From: Streptomyces katrae
GTDB taxonomy: Bacteria > Actinomycetota > Actinomycetes > Streptomycetales > Streptomycetaceae
DNA length: 64,000 nt
Assembly (NCBI RefSeq): GCF_002028425.1
Contig: NZ_CP020042.1
Coordinates: forward strand, 2,852,001-2,916,000
Direction of reading: 5' to 3'
Shown here piece after piece: positions 53,453-62,424 of the stretch. Below the pieces are notes generated by a model. It had not been told where the DNA came from, did no database searches, and saw nothing but the letters and a program-made list of their open reading frames with translations. How positions within the stretch are numbered: the stretch's first letter is position 1; every line of letters begins with the position of its first letter. Both the position numbers and the translations under genes were made by a program.

Positions 53453-53986
53453 TCACGGAATGACAACGACGGGTCGCTGCGCCCGCTTGGCCAGACGCCC
53501 CGCGACCGAGCCGAAGATGCGGCCGACCAGACCGTGAGTGGAACCGACCACGATGGCGTCCGCCGAGTACTCCCGGCCGACCTCCTCCAGCTCGTGGCAG
53601 ATGTCCCCGCCCCGCTCCACCAGGATCCACGGCACCTCGGAGAGGTAGTCCGCGCAGGCGAGCTCCAGGCCCAGCACCTCGGTGCGGTGGTCCGGCACGT
53701 CCACGAAGACCGGGGGCTCGCAGCCGGCCCACACCGTCGTGGGGAGCCGGTTCGCCACGTGCACGATGATCAGGCCGGAGCCGGAGCGCCGGGCCATGCC
53801 GATCGCGTAGGCGAGGGCGCGCTCACTGGACGTGGAGCCGTCGAAGCCCACCACCACCCCGTGCCGGAAGGCAGGGTCGCAGGGCAGGCGTGTCTGTTCC
53901 ACCGCGCGCAGGTCGCTCGATGCGGAATCGGCGAATTGGTGCTTGCGCTTGCGGTCCGCGGGTTCGAAGAATTCGTGACCGGCCAT
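53453..53986 (-). CDS. universal stress protein family
   Basis: A 177-aa UspA-fold protein with one domain. Seen: VVVGFDGSTSSERALAYAI near 45, VVGSTHGLVGRIFGSVAGRL near 145 (ATP-binding G-2X-G-9X-G(S/T) motif) and a closing RPVVVIP. An N-terminal extension of about 40 aa (FFEPADRKRKHQFADSASSD) is unusual. ATG 53984-53986 is used; the frame is open further upstream. It would bind ATP and act in stress or stationary phase. Confidence 0.82.
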   Translation of the reverse strand: MAGHEFFEPADRKRKHQFADSASSDLRAVEQTRLPCDPAFRHGVVVGFDGSTSSERALAYAIGMARRSGSGLIIVHVANRLPTTVWAGCEPPVFVDVPDHRTEVLGLELACADYLSEVPWILVERGGDICHELEEVGREYSADAIVVGSTHGLVGRIFGSVAGRLAKRAQRPVVVIP

Positions 53987-54344
53987 GGATGTCTCGGCGA
54001 AAAGTCCTCGGGGGAAGCGACAGGGGCGGTTTCGGCGACTCGGGCTTTCTGACGACGAGGCGGGCGTTTTGGCGACGCTGCGTGACGGAGTTCTGTCCTG
54101 GAAGCATCTTTCCAAGCCCTTACCCACCAGGGTACGGCGACACTCCCGTCCTGCACAGGGCATGCCGCCCTTGGAGAGCGTCCAAGGGAGCATGCCGGAG
54201 CGGAGCCCCCTTGGCAATGGCCGCTGTCCCCTACAGCCAGTGACGGAAGACCCTCGCGCCACCCGTGCGCGCAGTGACCGGGACCTGTGCGCGAGCGTTG
54301 GACAGGAGTCCGACCGTCCAGGAAGAGCCCGCAGGGAGTACGCC
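53987..54344. other. 358-nt intergenic region with nested hairpin
   Basis: No gene is supported here. It holds a hairpin: GCATGC (54160-54165), CCCTTGG (54168-54174) paired with CCAAGGG (54182-54188) and GCATGC (54190-54195). It separates the universal stress gene (-) and a membrane-protein gene (+), so it must contain both promoters. Confidence 0.5.
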
Positions 54345-54758
54345 GTGCCCGGCCATCCGGTTCACCCCGTCCAGCCCGTCCAGCCCGCTCCGCCGACATC
54401 CTCCGCTCCCTCCGGGCACCCCTACCCGCGTCACCCGTCCGTGCGGTCCGCCTCGGGCCGGCCGCATGACGACCCCGGGGGTGACGTGGTGCGCTGGGCC
54501 GCCTTCAGCTGCCTGCTCGTGCCGGTGGTCCTGGTGGTCTACGGGACTTCGTACGGCGGGGCCGCCGTGGCCACCCTGGGTCTGGCCGCCGTCACCGCCG
54601 CCTGCCGGGTGCTGCTGCGGCACTCCGAGAAGGCGGGACGGGCCGCGGCCCGGGTGGCGGGGCGGGAGCCGCACGGGCACCGCGGCCGGCACTCCCGCAG
54701 CGGGTCCGGCGCCCACCGCGGCTGCCACGGCCCCATGGGCCCCTCCCCTCACGACTGA
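54345..54758 (+). CDS. hypothetical membrane protein upstream of adpA
   Basis: A 137-aa protein: Pro/His-rich N-terminal 50 residues (GHPVHPVQPVQPAPPTSSAP), two adjacent hydrophobic segments (VVRWAAFSCLLVPVVLVVYG and GAAVATLGLAAVTAACRVLL), then a basic His/Arg/Ser-rich tail. AGGGAG 6 nt before GTG 54345 supports this start. Its position before adpA seems conserved in Streptomyces, from memory. Function unknown. Confidence 0.65.
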   Translation: MPGHPVHPVQPVQPAPPTSSAPSGHPYPRHPSVRSASGRPHDDPGGDVVRWAAFSCLLVPVVLVVYGTSYGGAAVATLGLAAVTAACRVLLRHSEKAGRAAARVAGREPHGHRGRHSRSGSGAHRGCHGPMGPSPHD

Positions 54759-55134
54759 CCGATTCGCACGTACACACCCGGTTGTTTTCAGCCAACTTCC
54801 GGACCGAACGCTTCCCTTGCCGGAATGTCCCCCCAACCCCCCTACCACCAGCGACGACAGAGCGAAGGGGGCGAAAACACCCCATGGGTACTGGCCACGA
54901 CCGGATCGTGAGGTTCCCGTGCGGGTAGCGGAGTGGAACGCTTCCTGATCGAATGCTTTTCGCCAAGTTGCCAAGTCGACATAGCGCTGCGTGCTGAACT
55001 TGTCACGCCGACACCACGGGACGCAGTAGATTCGATCATGTATTTACGGCGGGGGATCCACGTGCAAGGCCGAGGGGAAACGTGCAGGTGCGACCAGACC
55101 AAGGAGTCGCGACACCCAAGGGGGGCTTAGCGCC
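54759..55134 (+). promoter_or_regulatory. long adpA upstream region
   Basis: A 376-nt noncoding stretch with unusually low GC for the region between 54770 and 55010. GCCAAGTTGCCAAG (54963-54976) is a direct repeat of GCCAAG. adpA promoters in S. griseus and S. coelicolor are known to be several hundred nt long and bound by AdpA itself and by gamma-butyrolactone receptors. Exact binding sites cannot be assigned by eye. Confidence 0.55.
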
Positions 55135-56307
55135 ATGAGCCAGGATTCCACCGCAGTCATCGCCGACGCGGGCAGGAAGCTCGCGGGGCGTCGCCGCAGA
55201 GAGATCGTCGCCGTGCTGCTGTTCAGCGGCGGGCCGATCTTCGAGAGTTCCATTCCGCTGTCCGTGTTCGGCATCGACCGCCAGGACGCCGGAGTGCCGC
55301 GCTACCGGCTGCTCGTGTGCGCCGGGGAGGACGGTCCGCTGCGGACCACCGGCGGACTCGAACTGACCGCGCCGTACGGGCTGGAGGCCATCGCCCGCGC
55401 GGGCACGGTCGTCGTCCCGGCCTGGCGCTCCATCACCTCCCCCCCGCCGCCGGAGGCGCTCGACGCCCTGCGGCTGGCGCACGAGGAGGGCGCCCGGATC
55501 GTCGGCCTGTGCACGGGTGCGTTCGTGCTCGCCGCCGCCGGACTGCTGGACGGCCGGCCCGCGACGACGCACTGGATGTACGCGCCGACGCTGGCCAAGC
55601 GCTACCCGTCCGTCCACGTCGACCCGCGCGAGCTGTTCGTCGACGACGGCGACGTGCTGACCTCCGCCGGTACCGCGGCCGGAATCGACCTGTGCCTGCA
55701 CATCGTGCGCACGGACCACGGCAGCGAGGCGGCCGGGGCGCTGGCCCGCCGGCTCGTCGTCCCGCCGCGCCGCACCGGCGGCCAGGAGCGCTACCTCGAC
55801 CGGTCGCTGCCCGAGGAGATCGGCGCCGACCCGCTCGCCGAGGTCGTGGCCTGGGCGCTGGAGCACCTGCACGAGCAGTTCGACGTGGAGACGCTGGCCG
55901 CCCGCGCCTACATGAGCCGGCGCACCTTCGACCGCCGGTTCCGCTCGCTGACCGGCAGCGCGCCGCTCCAGTGGCTGATCACCCAGCGGGTGCTCCAGGC
56001 ACAGCGGCTGCTGGAGACCTCCGACTACTCGGTCGACGAGGTCGCCGGACGCTGCGGCTTCCGCTCGCCGGTCGCCCTGCGCGGCCACTTCCGCCGGCAG
56101 CTGGGGTCCTCCCCGGCCGCCTACCGCTCCGCCTACCGGGCGCGCCGGCCGCAGGCCGACGTGTCCCCCGTGTCGGAGATCTCCGGGACCGCGCTGCCGC
56201 ACCAGCGGACCCCGCAGCCCCAGCGGGCCGCGGCGGCCCTGGCCGCGTCCGGTCCGAGCGTGACGGAGCTCTACGCCCCGGGCCGGGTGCTGCGCGAACA
56301 CGCGTAG
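55135..56307 (+). CDS. adpA: AdpA, AraC-family global regulator of development
   Basis: Global activator/repressor of morphological differentiation and secondary metabolism. 390 aa: an N-terminal DJ-1/PfpI-like dimerisation domain (VAVLLFSGGPIFESSIPLS near 25; GLCTGAFVLAAAGLLDG near 122) and a C-terminal AraC HTH pair (HEQFDVETLAARAYMSRRTF near 245; YSVDEVAGRCGF near 298). Identity to known AdpA proteins is obvious over the core. Odd: I read the gene codon by codon for TTA and found none, whereas adpA of S. coelicolor and S. griseus has one TTA that makes translation depend on the bldA tRNA. The tail after residue 335 is variable. Confidence 0.96.
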   Translation: MSQDSTAVIADAGRKLAGRRRREIVAVLLFSGGPIFESSIPLSVFGIDRQDAGVPRYRLLVCAGEDGPLRTTGGLELTAPYGLEAIARAGTVVVPAWRSITSPPPPEALDALRLAHEEGARIVGLCTGAFVLAAAGLLDGRPATTHWMYAPTLAKRYPSVHVDPRELFVDDGDVLTSAGTAAGIDLCLHIVRTDHGSEAAGALARRLVVPPRRTGGQERYLDRSLPEEIGADPLAEVVAWALEHLHEQFDVETLAARAYMSRRTFDRRFRSLTGSAPLQWLITQRVLQAQRLLETSDYSVDEVAGRCGFRSPVALRGHFRRQLGSSPAAYRSAYRARRPQADVSPVSEISGTALPHQRTPQPQRAAAALAASGPSVTELYAPGRVLREHA

Positions 56308-56341
56308 CCGCCGCCCGGACGACCCGGAAGACGCATGACGA

Positions 56342-56382
56342 AAGGCCCCCCGCATCGGCCGGACACCACCGCGGGGGGCCTT
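56342..56382 (+). terminator. terminator between adpA and orn
   Basis: AAGGCCCCCCGC at 56342-56353 pairs with GCGGGGGGCCTT at 56371-56382 (12 bp, perfect), 34 nt after the adpA stop. The orn start is 18 nt further on. Confidence 0.8.
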
Positions 56383-56400
56383 CGGCATAAGGTGGGGCGC

Positions 56401-57003
56401 ATGAACGATCGCATGGTGTGGATCGACTGCGAGATGACCGGGCTCTCGTTGACGGACGACGCACTTATCGAGGTGGCCGCGCTGGTCACCGACTCGGAGC
56501 TCAACGTGCTCGGCGAAGGCGTGGACATCGTGATCCGCCCGCCGGACGCGGCCCTGGAGAACATGCCGGACGTGGTGCGCGAGATGCACACCGCCTCCGG
56601 CCTGCTCGACGAGCTGGCCGGCGGCACGACCCTGGCCGACGCGGAGGCACAGGTCCTGGCGTACGTGCGTGAGCACGTCAAGGAGCCGCGCAAGGCACCG
56701 CTGTGCGGGAACTCCGTCGGCACCGACCGCGGCTTCCTGTCGCGCGACATGCCGGCCCTGGAGGCCCACCTGCACTACCGGATCGTCGACGTGTCCTCGG
56801 TCAAGGAGCTGGCGCGCCGCTGGTACCCGCGGGCGTACTTCAACAGTCCGCCGAAGAACGGCAACCACCGGGCGCTCGCGGACATCAAGGAGTCCATCGC
56901 CGAGCTGCGGTACTACCGCGAGGCGGTCTTCGTCCCGCAGCCCGGACCGGACTCGGACACGGCGAAGGCCATCGCCGCCAAGCACGTGGTCGCCGACGAG
57001 TAG
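56401..57003 (+). CDS. orn: oligoribonuclease
   Basis: 3'-5' exoribonuclease of 200 aa that degrades 2-5-mer RNA and pGpG, so it also ends c-di-GMP breakdown. DEDDh residues: D9 and E11 in WIDCEMTG, Asp in [12 protein letters not shown] near 111, and His and Asp in [12 protein letters not shown] near 155-160. AAGGTGG at 56390-56396 sets the ATG at 56401; the frame is open to 56335. Its position behind adpA is conserved in Streptomyces. Confidence 0.95.
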   Translation: MNDRMVWIDCEMTGLSLTDDALIEVAALVTDSELNVLGEGVDIVIRPPDAALENMPDVVREMHTASGLLDELAGGTTLADAEAQVLAYVREHVKEPRKAPLCGNSVGTDRGFLSRDMPALEAHLHYRIVDVSSVKELARRWYPRAYFNSPPKNGNHRALADIKESIAELRYYREAVFVPQPGPDSDTAKAIAAKHVVADE

Positions 57004-57107
57004 GACCGCCCGCGGCGCCGCCGCAAGGGGTACGGGGAAAGGGGGGAGCGAGCACCCTCCCGGACCCTGTACCCTTTTCTTCGGCCGGTCGTTCCACGAC
57101 CGGACAT

Positions 57108-57181
57108 GGTGGGTGTAGCTCAGTTGGTAGAGCACCTGGTTGTGGTCCAGGTGGCCGCGGGTTCGAGTCCCGTCACTCACC
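57108..57181 (+). tRNA. tRNA-His (GTG anticodon)
   Basis: Cloverleaf: acceptor GTGGGTG (57109-57115) with CACTCAC (57174-57180), including one G-T pair; D arm GCTCAGTTGGTAGAGC; anticodon stem CCTGG/CCAGG with loop TTGTGGT and anticodon GTG at 57142-57144; T arm GCGGGTTCGAGTCCCGT. G57108 pairs with the discriminator C57181, the extra G-1:C73 pair specific to tRNA-His. CCA is not encoded. Confidence 0.97.
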
Positions 57182-57186
57182 CTGTG

Positions 57187-57232
57187 GGAAGGCCCCGGTC
57201 CGCGAAAGCGGACCGGGGCCTTCCGCGTTTTT
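57187..57232 (+). terminator. intrinsic terminator after tRNA-His
   Basis: A perfect 17-bp stem, GGAAGGCCCCGGTCCGC at 57187-57203 and its complement at 57208-57224, with a GAAA tetraloop, followed by GCG and TTTTT. Confidence 0.95.
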
Positions 57233-57355
57233 CGGCTACGGCCCGGGTCCGGCGGGGGTTCCCGGACCCGGGCCGGCCGGGCTAACGTCCACGGCAACGG
57301 GCAACGGTGCGCGCCGGAGACACGGGAGGGTCGGCGTGCGGCTGGAGGTTGCCCC

Positions 57356-58600
57356 ATGTCCGCACCGGAGACGTCCCGGACGTCGCAGACGTCCGATCCA
57401 GGGTCCGCGCCCGGGCCCGTGAAGGCCGGATTCCGCGGGGTGTTCGCACTCGGCGGCACGACCCTGCCCCTGTACGCGTTCCTCGCCCGGCTCCCCGCCG
57501 CGCTCTGCCCCATCGGAACGCTGCTGCTCATCAACGACCGCGACGGGATCGGCGACGCCGGGACCGTGGCCGCCGCCCTCTGGCTGGGCCAGACCCTGGG
57601 CGGCCCGGTGATCGGCCGGCTCGCCGACCGGCGCGGCCACCGCCCGGTCCTGCTGGCCGCCTGCGCCGCGAACGGCCTGGTCCTGGCCCTGCTGGTCTGC
57701 GCCGTCCTGGGCGGGCTGCCGCTGGCCGCCCGGATCGGGCTCGCCGTCGCGGCCGGGCTGACCGTTCCGCAGGTGGGGCCGCTGGCGCGGGCCCGCTGGG
57801 CGCGGCTGGCCGGCCCCGACCGGGCGCTGCTGGGGTCGGCGCTGTCCTTCGACACCACCCTCGACGAGGCCTCCTTCATGGTGGGGCCCGCGCTGGCCGG
57901 GATCCTGGCGGTGACCGTGCACCCGGCCTCGGCGCTGATGCTGGCCGCCGTCCTGATCCTGGTGTTCGGGACCCTGTTCGCCCTGCACCCCAGCGCGCCC
58001 GGGCCGGCGACGGGGCGGGGCGGGCGGGCCGGCGTACGGCTGTGGTCGCCGGGGCTGGCCCTGCTGTTCGCGCTGGCCGTGCTCCAGGGGGCCGCGTGGA
58101 GCGGGGCCAACACGGGGGTCAACGCCCTCGCGAAGTCCCTGGGCCAGGGCGGTACGGCCGGGCTGGTGTGGGCGGCGATGGCGGTGACCAGTTCGGCCGC
58201 CGGTTTCGTCACGGTGGCCCGGCCCGGGTCGGCGGACCTGGTGACGCGGCTGCGGTGGACGATCGGGCTCCAGGCGGTGCTCACACTGCCGCTGCTCGCG
58301 GTGACCGGGCCCTGGGGGGCGGCCGCGGCCGTCGCCGGGATCGGGCTCGCGGTGGCCCCGCACCTGATCGCCCTGTTCGGGCTGGTGGAGCGGACCGGAC
58401 CGGAACTGCGGATGGGCGAGGCGATGACGGTGGTGGGCAGCGGCCTGATCGTCGGCCAGGCCCTGGCCGCGGCGGCGTCCGGCCCCCTGGCCGCCGCGTA
58501 CGGCCACCGGGCGGCGTTCGCCGTGTCCTGCGCGGCGGTGACCGCCTCGGCGATACTGGCCCTCACGGCGGGCGGCAGGCTCCGGCCGGCCAGGCTCTAG
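57356..58600 (+). CDS. MFS transporter
   Basis: Major facilitator superfamily membrane protein of 414 aa with about 11-12 hydrophobic helices. The loop 2-3 signature is readable as GRLADRRGHRPVLL near 83. Long Ala/Leu/Gly-rich helices extend to the end. GGAGG at 57344-57348 fits ATG 57356. It belongs to the drug or sugar-efflux-like actinobacterial type; substrate unknown. The last nucleotides overlap the convergent small ORF (58597). Confidence 0.85.
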   Translation: MSAPETSRTSQTSDPGSAPGPVKAGFRGVFALGGTTLPLYAFLARLPAALCPIGTLLLINDRDGIGDAGTVAAALWLGQTLGGPVIGRLADRRGHRPVLLAACAANGLVLALLVCAVLGGLPLAARIGLAVAAGLTVPQVGPLARARWARLAGPDRALLGSALSFDTTLDEASFMVGPALAGILAVTVHPASALMLAAVLILVFGTLFALHPSAPGPATGRGGRAGVRLWSPGLALLFALAVLQGAAWSGANTGVNALAKSLGQGGTAGLVWAAMAVTSSAAGFVTVARPGSADLVTRLRWTIGLQAVLTLPLLAVTGPWGAAAAVAGIGLAVAPHLIALFGLVERTGPELRMGEAMTVVGSGLIVGQALAAAASGPLAAAYGHRAAFAVSCAAVTASAILALTAGGRLRPARL

Positions 58601-58761
58601 GCGAGGGTGCGGACCGAGCGCACGCCCTCGTGGAGGCCGAAACAGGCGGCCTCCGGCCGGACCCTCTCCAGGAACTTCCGCATCGCCTGGACCAGGGCCC
58701 CGGTCTTGATGTCCTCGTTGCCGGCGGCCGTGTCCAGGTGGGCCCTGAGCATCACCCTCAT
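58597..58761 (-). CDS. short ORF, truncated relative to a DUF3303-like family
   Basis: ATG 58759-58761 opens 54 codons: MRVMLRAHLDTAAGNEDIK, then TGALVQAMRKFLERVRPEA, ending in FGLHEGVRSVRTLA. GGAGGG lies 8 nt before the start. The N-terminal half looks like a conserved actinobacterial family of about 90-100 aa, whose pattern is MRVMLxAxxDTxAxN...KPEAAYFG. The C-terminal half is missing: the stop codon lies at the junction with the convergent MFS gene. Either a real short protein or a decayed gene. The family link is from memory. Confidence 0.55.
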   Translation of the reverse strand: MRVMLRAHLDTAAGNEDIKTGALVQAMRKFLERVRPEAACFGLHEGVRSVRTLA

Positions 58762-58851
58762 GTGCGGTTCCCTCCGTCACCCCCCACCCTCCGCACGGGC
58801 CGGGGGCGCGGCAACATCTGCGCCCCCGTCCGGGCAGCTCAGGGGGCAGGC

Positions 58852-58866
58852 GTCAGGAGGAAGGGG

Positions 58867-58879
<13 letters not shown>
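58852..58879. repeat. perfect 14-bp tandem duplication at a stop codon
   Basis: GTCAGGAGGAAGGG occurs twice head to tail (58852-58865 and 58866-58879). On the - strand the duplication contains the stop codon and the last Ser residues of the F420-type oxidoreductase, so the gene end was copied without changing the protein. Confidence 0.85.
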
Positions 58880-59541
<662 letters not shown>

Positions 59542-59675
59542 GCGGATGTCCTTTTCCGAAGGGTGTGACACGAGCCGTGCGCGGGATGCGGCCGAACGCG
59601 ACGGCCCCTGCGTGCCGGCCGCCAACCGGCCCGGACCGTACGGTATTGCACCCGCCCGGCACCGGAGGCGCGCCT

Positions 59676-61076
59676 TCACCCCGTCGGGCCGGTCCGCTCG
59701 CCCCTGCGCCTGCCGCGCGCGCGGCGGTCGCGGCGGCCGCCCGGGCCGCGGCGCCGGGCGCGGTCGTCCAGGGCGAGCCACACCCGCACCTCCGTCCCCC
59801 CGAGCACGGAGCGCCCCAGCCGTACGTCGCCGCCCGTGGACTCCGCGACGCGGCGCACGATGTCCAGGCCGAGCCCCGTGGAGCCGTCGCGGCCCCCGTC
59901 GTTGCCGCGCCGCAGGGCCGCCTCCGGGTCGGCGATGCCGGGGCCCGCGTCGGAGACCAGGACGATCACGGCGTCCCCCGCGTCGTGGACGTCGACCGCG
60001 AACGGGGTGGCCTCGGGGGTGTGCCGGAAGACGTTGCCGAGCAGGGCGTCGAGGGCGGCCGCCAGCTCGGGCCGGGCCACCGGCACCCGTACGGTGCGGT
60101 CCACGCCCGCGAGCCGCACCTCGCGCCCCTCGTCCTCCGCGAGCGCGGACCAGAAGGCCATCCGGTCGCGGATCACCTCGGACGCATCGCAGCCGGCCGT
60201 GGCCGCCGCGGCGGCGGGGGGCCGCTGTTCGCGGGCGGTGCGGATGATGGTGTCGACCTCGCGCTCCAGCTGCTCCACCGCCGCCCGGGTGTGTTCGGCG
60301 GCCGGGCCGTCGCCCAGGGAGGCCGCGTTGAGCCGCAGCACGGTCAGCGGGGTGCGCAGCCGGTGGGAGAGGTCGGCGGCGAGTTCCCGCTCGTTGGCGA
60401 GGAGTTCGACGACCTGGTCGGCCATCGAGTTGAACGCGACGGCCGCCGAACGCAGTTCCTTGGGCCCCTCCTCGGGCACCCGGGCCCCGAGCCGCCCCTC
60501 GCCCAGCTGGTGCGCGGCGTCCGCGAGCCGTTCGGCCGGGCGGACGAGGCGGGCGCCGAGCCGGTCGGCGACCGCCACCGAGCCGACGACCAGGGCGAGG
60601 CCGACGCCGGCGAGGATCAGCCAGGCGGTGGCGACCCCGTTGCTGACCTCGCTCTCCGGTACGTAGATCTCGATGACGGCGATGTCCCCGGAGCCGAGGG
60701 CGATGGGCTGGAGCAGCGCGGAGCCCCCGCCGGCGGCCCCGGCGGTGGTGGCCCGGCCCATGGAGCGGGTCTCGGCCACCGCGTGCGCGCCCGCCCAGCC
60801 GTCGCCGATGTCCACGGGGGCGGCGCCGCCGATGGCGGGGACGTGGACGGCCATCCGCCGGGCGGCGCCCATCTCGGTGGACTCGACGGCCTTGCGCAGC
60901 TGGACCGGGTCGGTGGTGATGGACAGGGTCGGCCCCATGGTGGCGGCCTGCCGCTCGGCATTGGAGAAGGCCCGGTCGCTGGCCATCTCCTGCACCACGA
61001 GCCCCAGGGGCACCGCGAAGGCCACGGCCACCATGGTGGTGACGGCCAGACAGACCTTGACCAGCGCCCATCTCAC
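59676..61076 (-). CDS. sensor histidine kinase
   Basis: A membrane histidine kinase of 466 aa. Seen: TM1 (LVKVCLAVTTMVAVAFAVPLGLV), an extracytoplasmic loop of about 130 aa, TM2 (ATAWLILAGVGLALVVGSVAVA near 175), HAMP, phosphoacceptor His in ELAADLSHRLRTPLTVL (about H237), and the ATPase with VSDAGPGIAD near 379 and GSTGLGLDIV near 400. The C-terminal 30 residues are almost all Arg/Gly. The GTG start overlaps the stop of the response regulator by 4 nt. Unnamed system; the signal is unknown. Confidence 0.9.
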   Translation of the reverse strand: MRWALVKVCLAVTTMVAVAFAVPLGLVVQEMASDRAFSNAERQAATMGPTLSITTDPVQLRKAVESTEMGAARRMAVHVPAIGGAAPVDIGDGWAGAHAVAETRSMGRATTAGAAGGGSALLQPIALGSGDIAVIEIYVPESEVSNGVATAWLILAGVGLALVVGSVAVADRLGARLVRPAERLADAAHQLGEGRLGARVPEEGPKELRSAAVAFNSMADQVVELLANERELAADLSHRLRTPLTVLRLNAASLGDGPAAEHTRAAVEQLEREVDTIIRTAREQRPPAAAAATAGCDASEVIRDRMAFWSALAEDEGREVRLAGVDRTVRVPVARPELAAALDALLGNVFRHTPEATPFAVDVHDAGDAVIVLVSDAGPGIADPEAALRRGNDGGRDGSTGLGLDIVRRVAESTGGDVRLGRSVLGGTEVRVWLALDDRARRRGPGGRRDRRARGRRRGERTGPTG

Positions 61077-61759
61077 AGCGGCGGTTCCAGCTTCACGCCC
61101 ACGCCCCTCAGCGTGTGCAGGTACCGCGGCCGGGCGGCGGTCTCGCCGAGTTTGCGGCGGAGCCATGACAGATGGACGTCGATGGTCTGGTCGTCCCCGT
61201 ACGACTGCTGCCAGACCTCGGCGAGCAGCTCGCGCCGGGCGACGACCACCCCGGGCCGCCCGGCGAGGAACGCCAGCAGGTCGAACTCCCGCCGGGTCAG
61301 GTCGAGTACGGCCCCGTCCAGCTCGGCCTGGCGGCGCAGCGGGTCGATGGCGAGCCCGCCGACGCGCAGCACGCGCGGGGGCGGTTCGGCCGCGGCGGCC
61401 TGGGAGCGGCGCAGGACGGCGGCCATCCGGGCGGAGAGGTGCTCGACGGAGAACGGCTTGGTGAGGTAGTCGTCCGCGCCGTCGTTGAGGAGCCGGACGA
61501 TCTCGGCCTCGTCGTCGCGGGCCGTGGCGATGATGACCGGCACGTCGGTGATGCCCCGCAGCATCTTCAGCGCCTCGGAGCCGTCGAGGTCGGGCAGGCC
61601 GAGGTCGAGGATGACCACGTCGAAGCGGTGGTGGGCGACCTCCCGCAGGGCCTCCAGCGCCGTGCCGACGCTCCGTACGGTGTGGGAGGCCTCGGTCAGG
61701 TGCCGGATCAGGGCGGAACGTACGAACTGGTCGTCCTCGACCACGAGCACACTAGCCAT
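61073..61759 (-). CDS. OmpR/PhoB-family response regulator
   Basis: A 228-aa response regulator. Receiver: VLVVEDDQFVRSALIRHL, phosphoacceptor Asp in VVILDLGLPD (about D51), IIATARDDEAE, and the switch Lys in YLTKPFS near 104. The C-terminal winged helix is of the OmpR type (LDLTRREFDLLAFLAGRPG, DDQTIDVHLSWLRRKLGE). ATG 61757-61759 is used; an upstream ATG at 61775-61777 would add six residues. First gene of the two-component pair, divergent from the secreted-protein gene at 61838. Confidence 0.92.
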   Translation of the reverse strand: MASVLVVEDDQFVRSALIRHLTEASHTVRSVGTALEALREVAHHRFDVVILDLGLPDLDGSEALKMLRGITDVPVIIATARDDEAEIVRLLNDGADDYLTKPFSVEHLSARMAAVLRRSQAAAAEPPPRVLRVGGLAIDPLRRQAELDGAVLDLTRREFDLLAFLAGRPGVVVARRELLAEVWQQSYGDDQTIDVHLSWLRRKLGETAARPRYLHTLRGVGVKLEPPL

Positions 61760-61837
61760 GGGCGCACGGTAGTCCATTCGGGCGACCCCGGGAGGTGCCG
61801 GGACGGGTCTGTGACGTGTGGTGCACTATGTGCCCTG

Positions 61838-62398
61838 ATGCGACGAGGACTTGTACATGCCATGGCCTGGGTGGTGGCGACCGCGGCCGCCGTGACCCTG
61901 TCGTGGTGGGGTGTGCGCACCGTCATGTCCGGGACGGCCTACGATCCTCCGCTCGCGGTTCCGCTGACGACCCGGCCGCTGTCCTCCTCGACGCGGGGGC
62001 CGGAACCGGTGCCGTCGCCGCCGGCCGGGTCCGTGCCGCCCTCGGCCCCGCCCTCGCCGTCCGCACCGGGTTCCTCGTCACCGCCGGTCTCCCCCTCCGC
62101 GCCCGCGCGGTCGAAGTCCGCCCCGCCGGCCGGGCAGCAGCGCCCGGTCCAGGAGGCCGGCGGGCAGGGCGGGTCCGGGAACGTGAAGGGGTACTCGGTC
62201 TCGGGCGGCCGGGTGGTCTTCGACCTCGGCACCTCCTCCGCCGCCCTGGTCTCGGCGACCCCGGAGGCGGGGTGGCGGGTGCAGGTGTGGAAGCAGGACT
62301 TCTGGATCCGGGTCACGTTCACCCGTGACGGCCGCGAGGTGTCGGTGTTCTGCACCTGGCACGACCACCCGCCGACGGTGGAGACCGTCGACCCGTAG
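61838..62398 (+). CDS. hypothetical secreted or membrane-anchored protein, Pro-rich
   Basis: A 186-aa protein: one N-terminal hydrophobic helix (AMAWVVATAAAVTLSWWGV), a Pro/Ser-rich low-complexity stretch (residues 45-105), then a compact C-terminal domain of about 70 aa with GRVVFDLGTSSAALVSATPE and WRVQVWKQDFWIRVTFTRD, ending VFCTWHDHPPTVE. The C-terminal pattern is beta-rich with several Trp. ATG 61838. It is divergent from the response regulator (78 nt away), so it may be under its control. Function unknown. Confidence 0.65.
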   Translation: MRRGLVHAMAWVVATAAAVTLSWWGVRTVMSGTAYDPPLAVPLTTRPLSSSTRGPEPVPSPPAGSVPPSAPPSPSAPGSSSPPVSPSAPARSKSAPPAGQQRPVQEAGGQGGSGNVKGYSVSGGRVVFDLGTSSAALVSATPEAGWRVQVWKQDFWIRVTFTRDGREVSVFCTWHDHPPTVETVDP

Positions 62399-62424
62399 CC
62401 CCGCCCGGCCCGGCCTGACCTGGC

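Noticed and set aside
57108..57232. Attachment-site remnant at tRNA-His
   Set aside because: The tRNA is intact and followed directly by its terminator; no integrase or repeated tRNA 3' end is found downstream.
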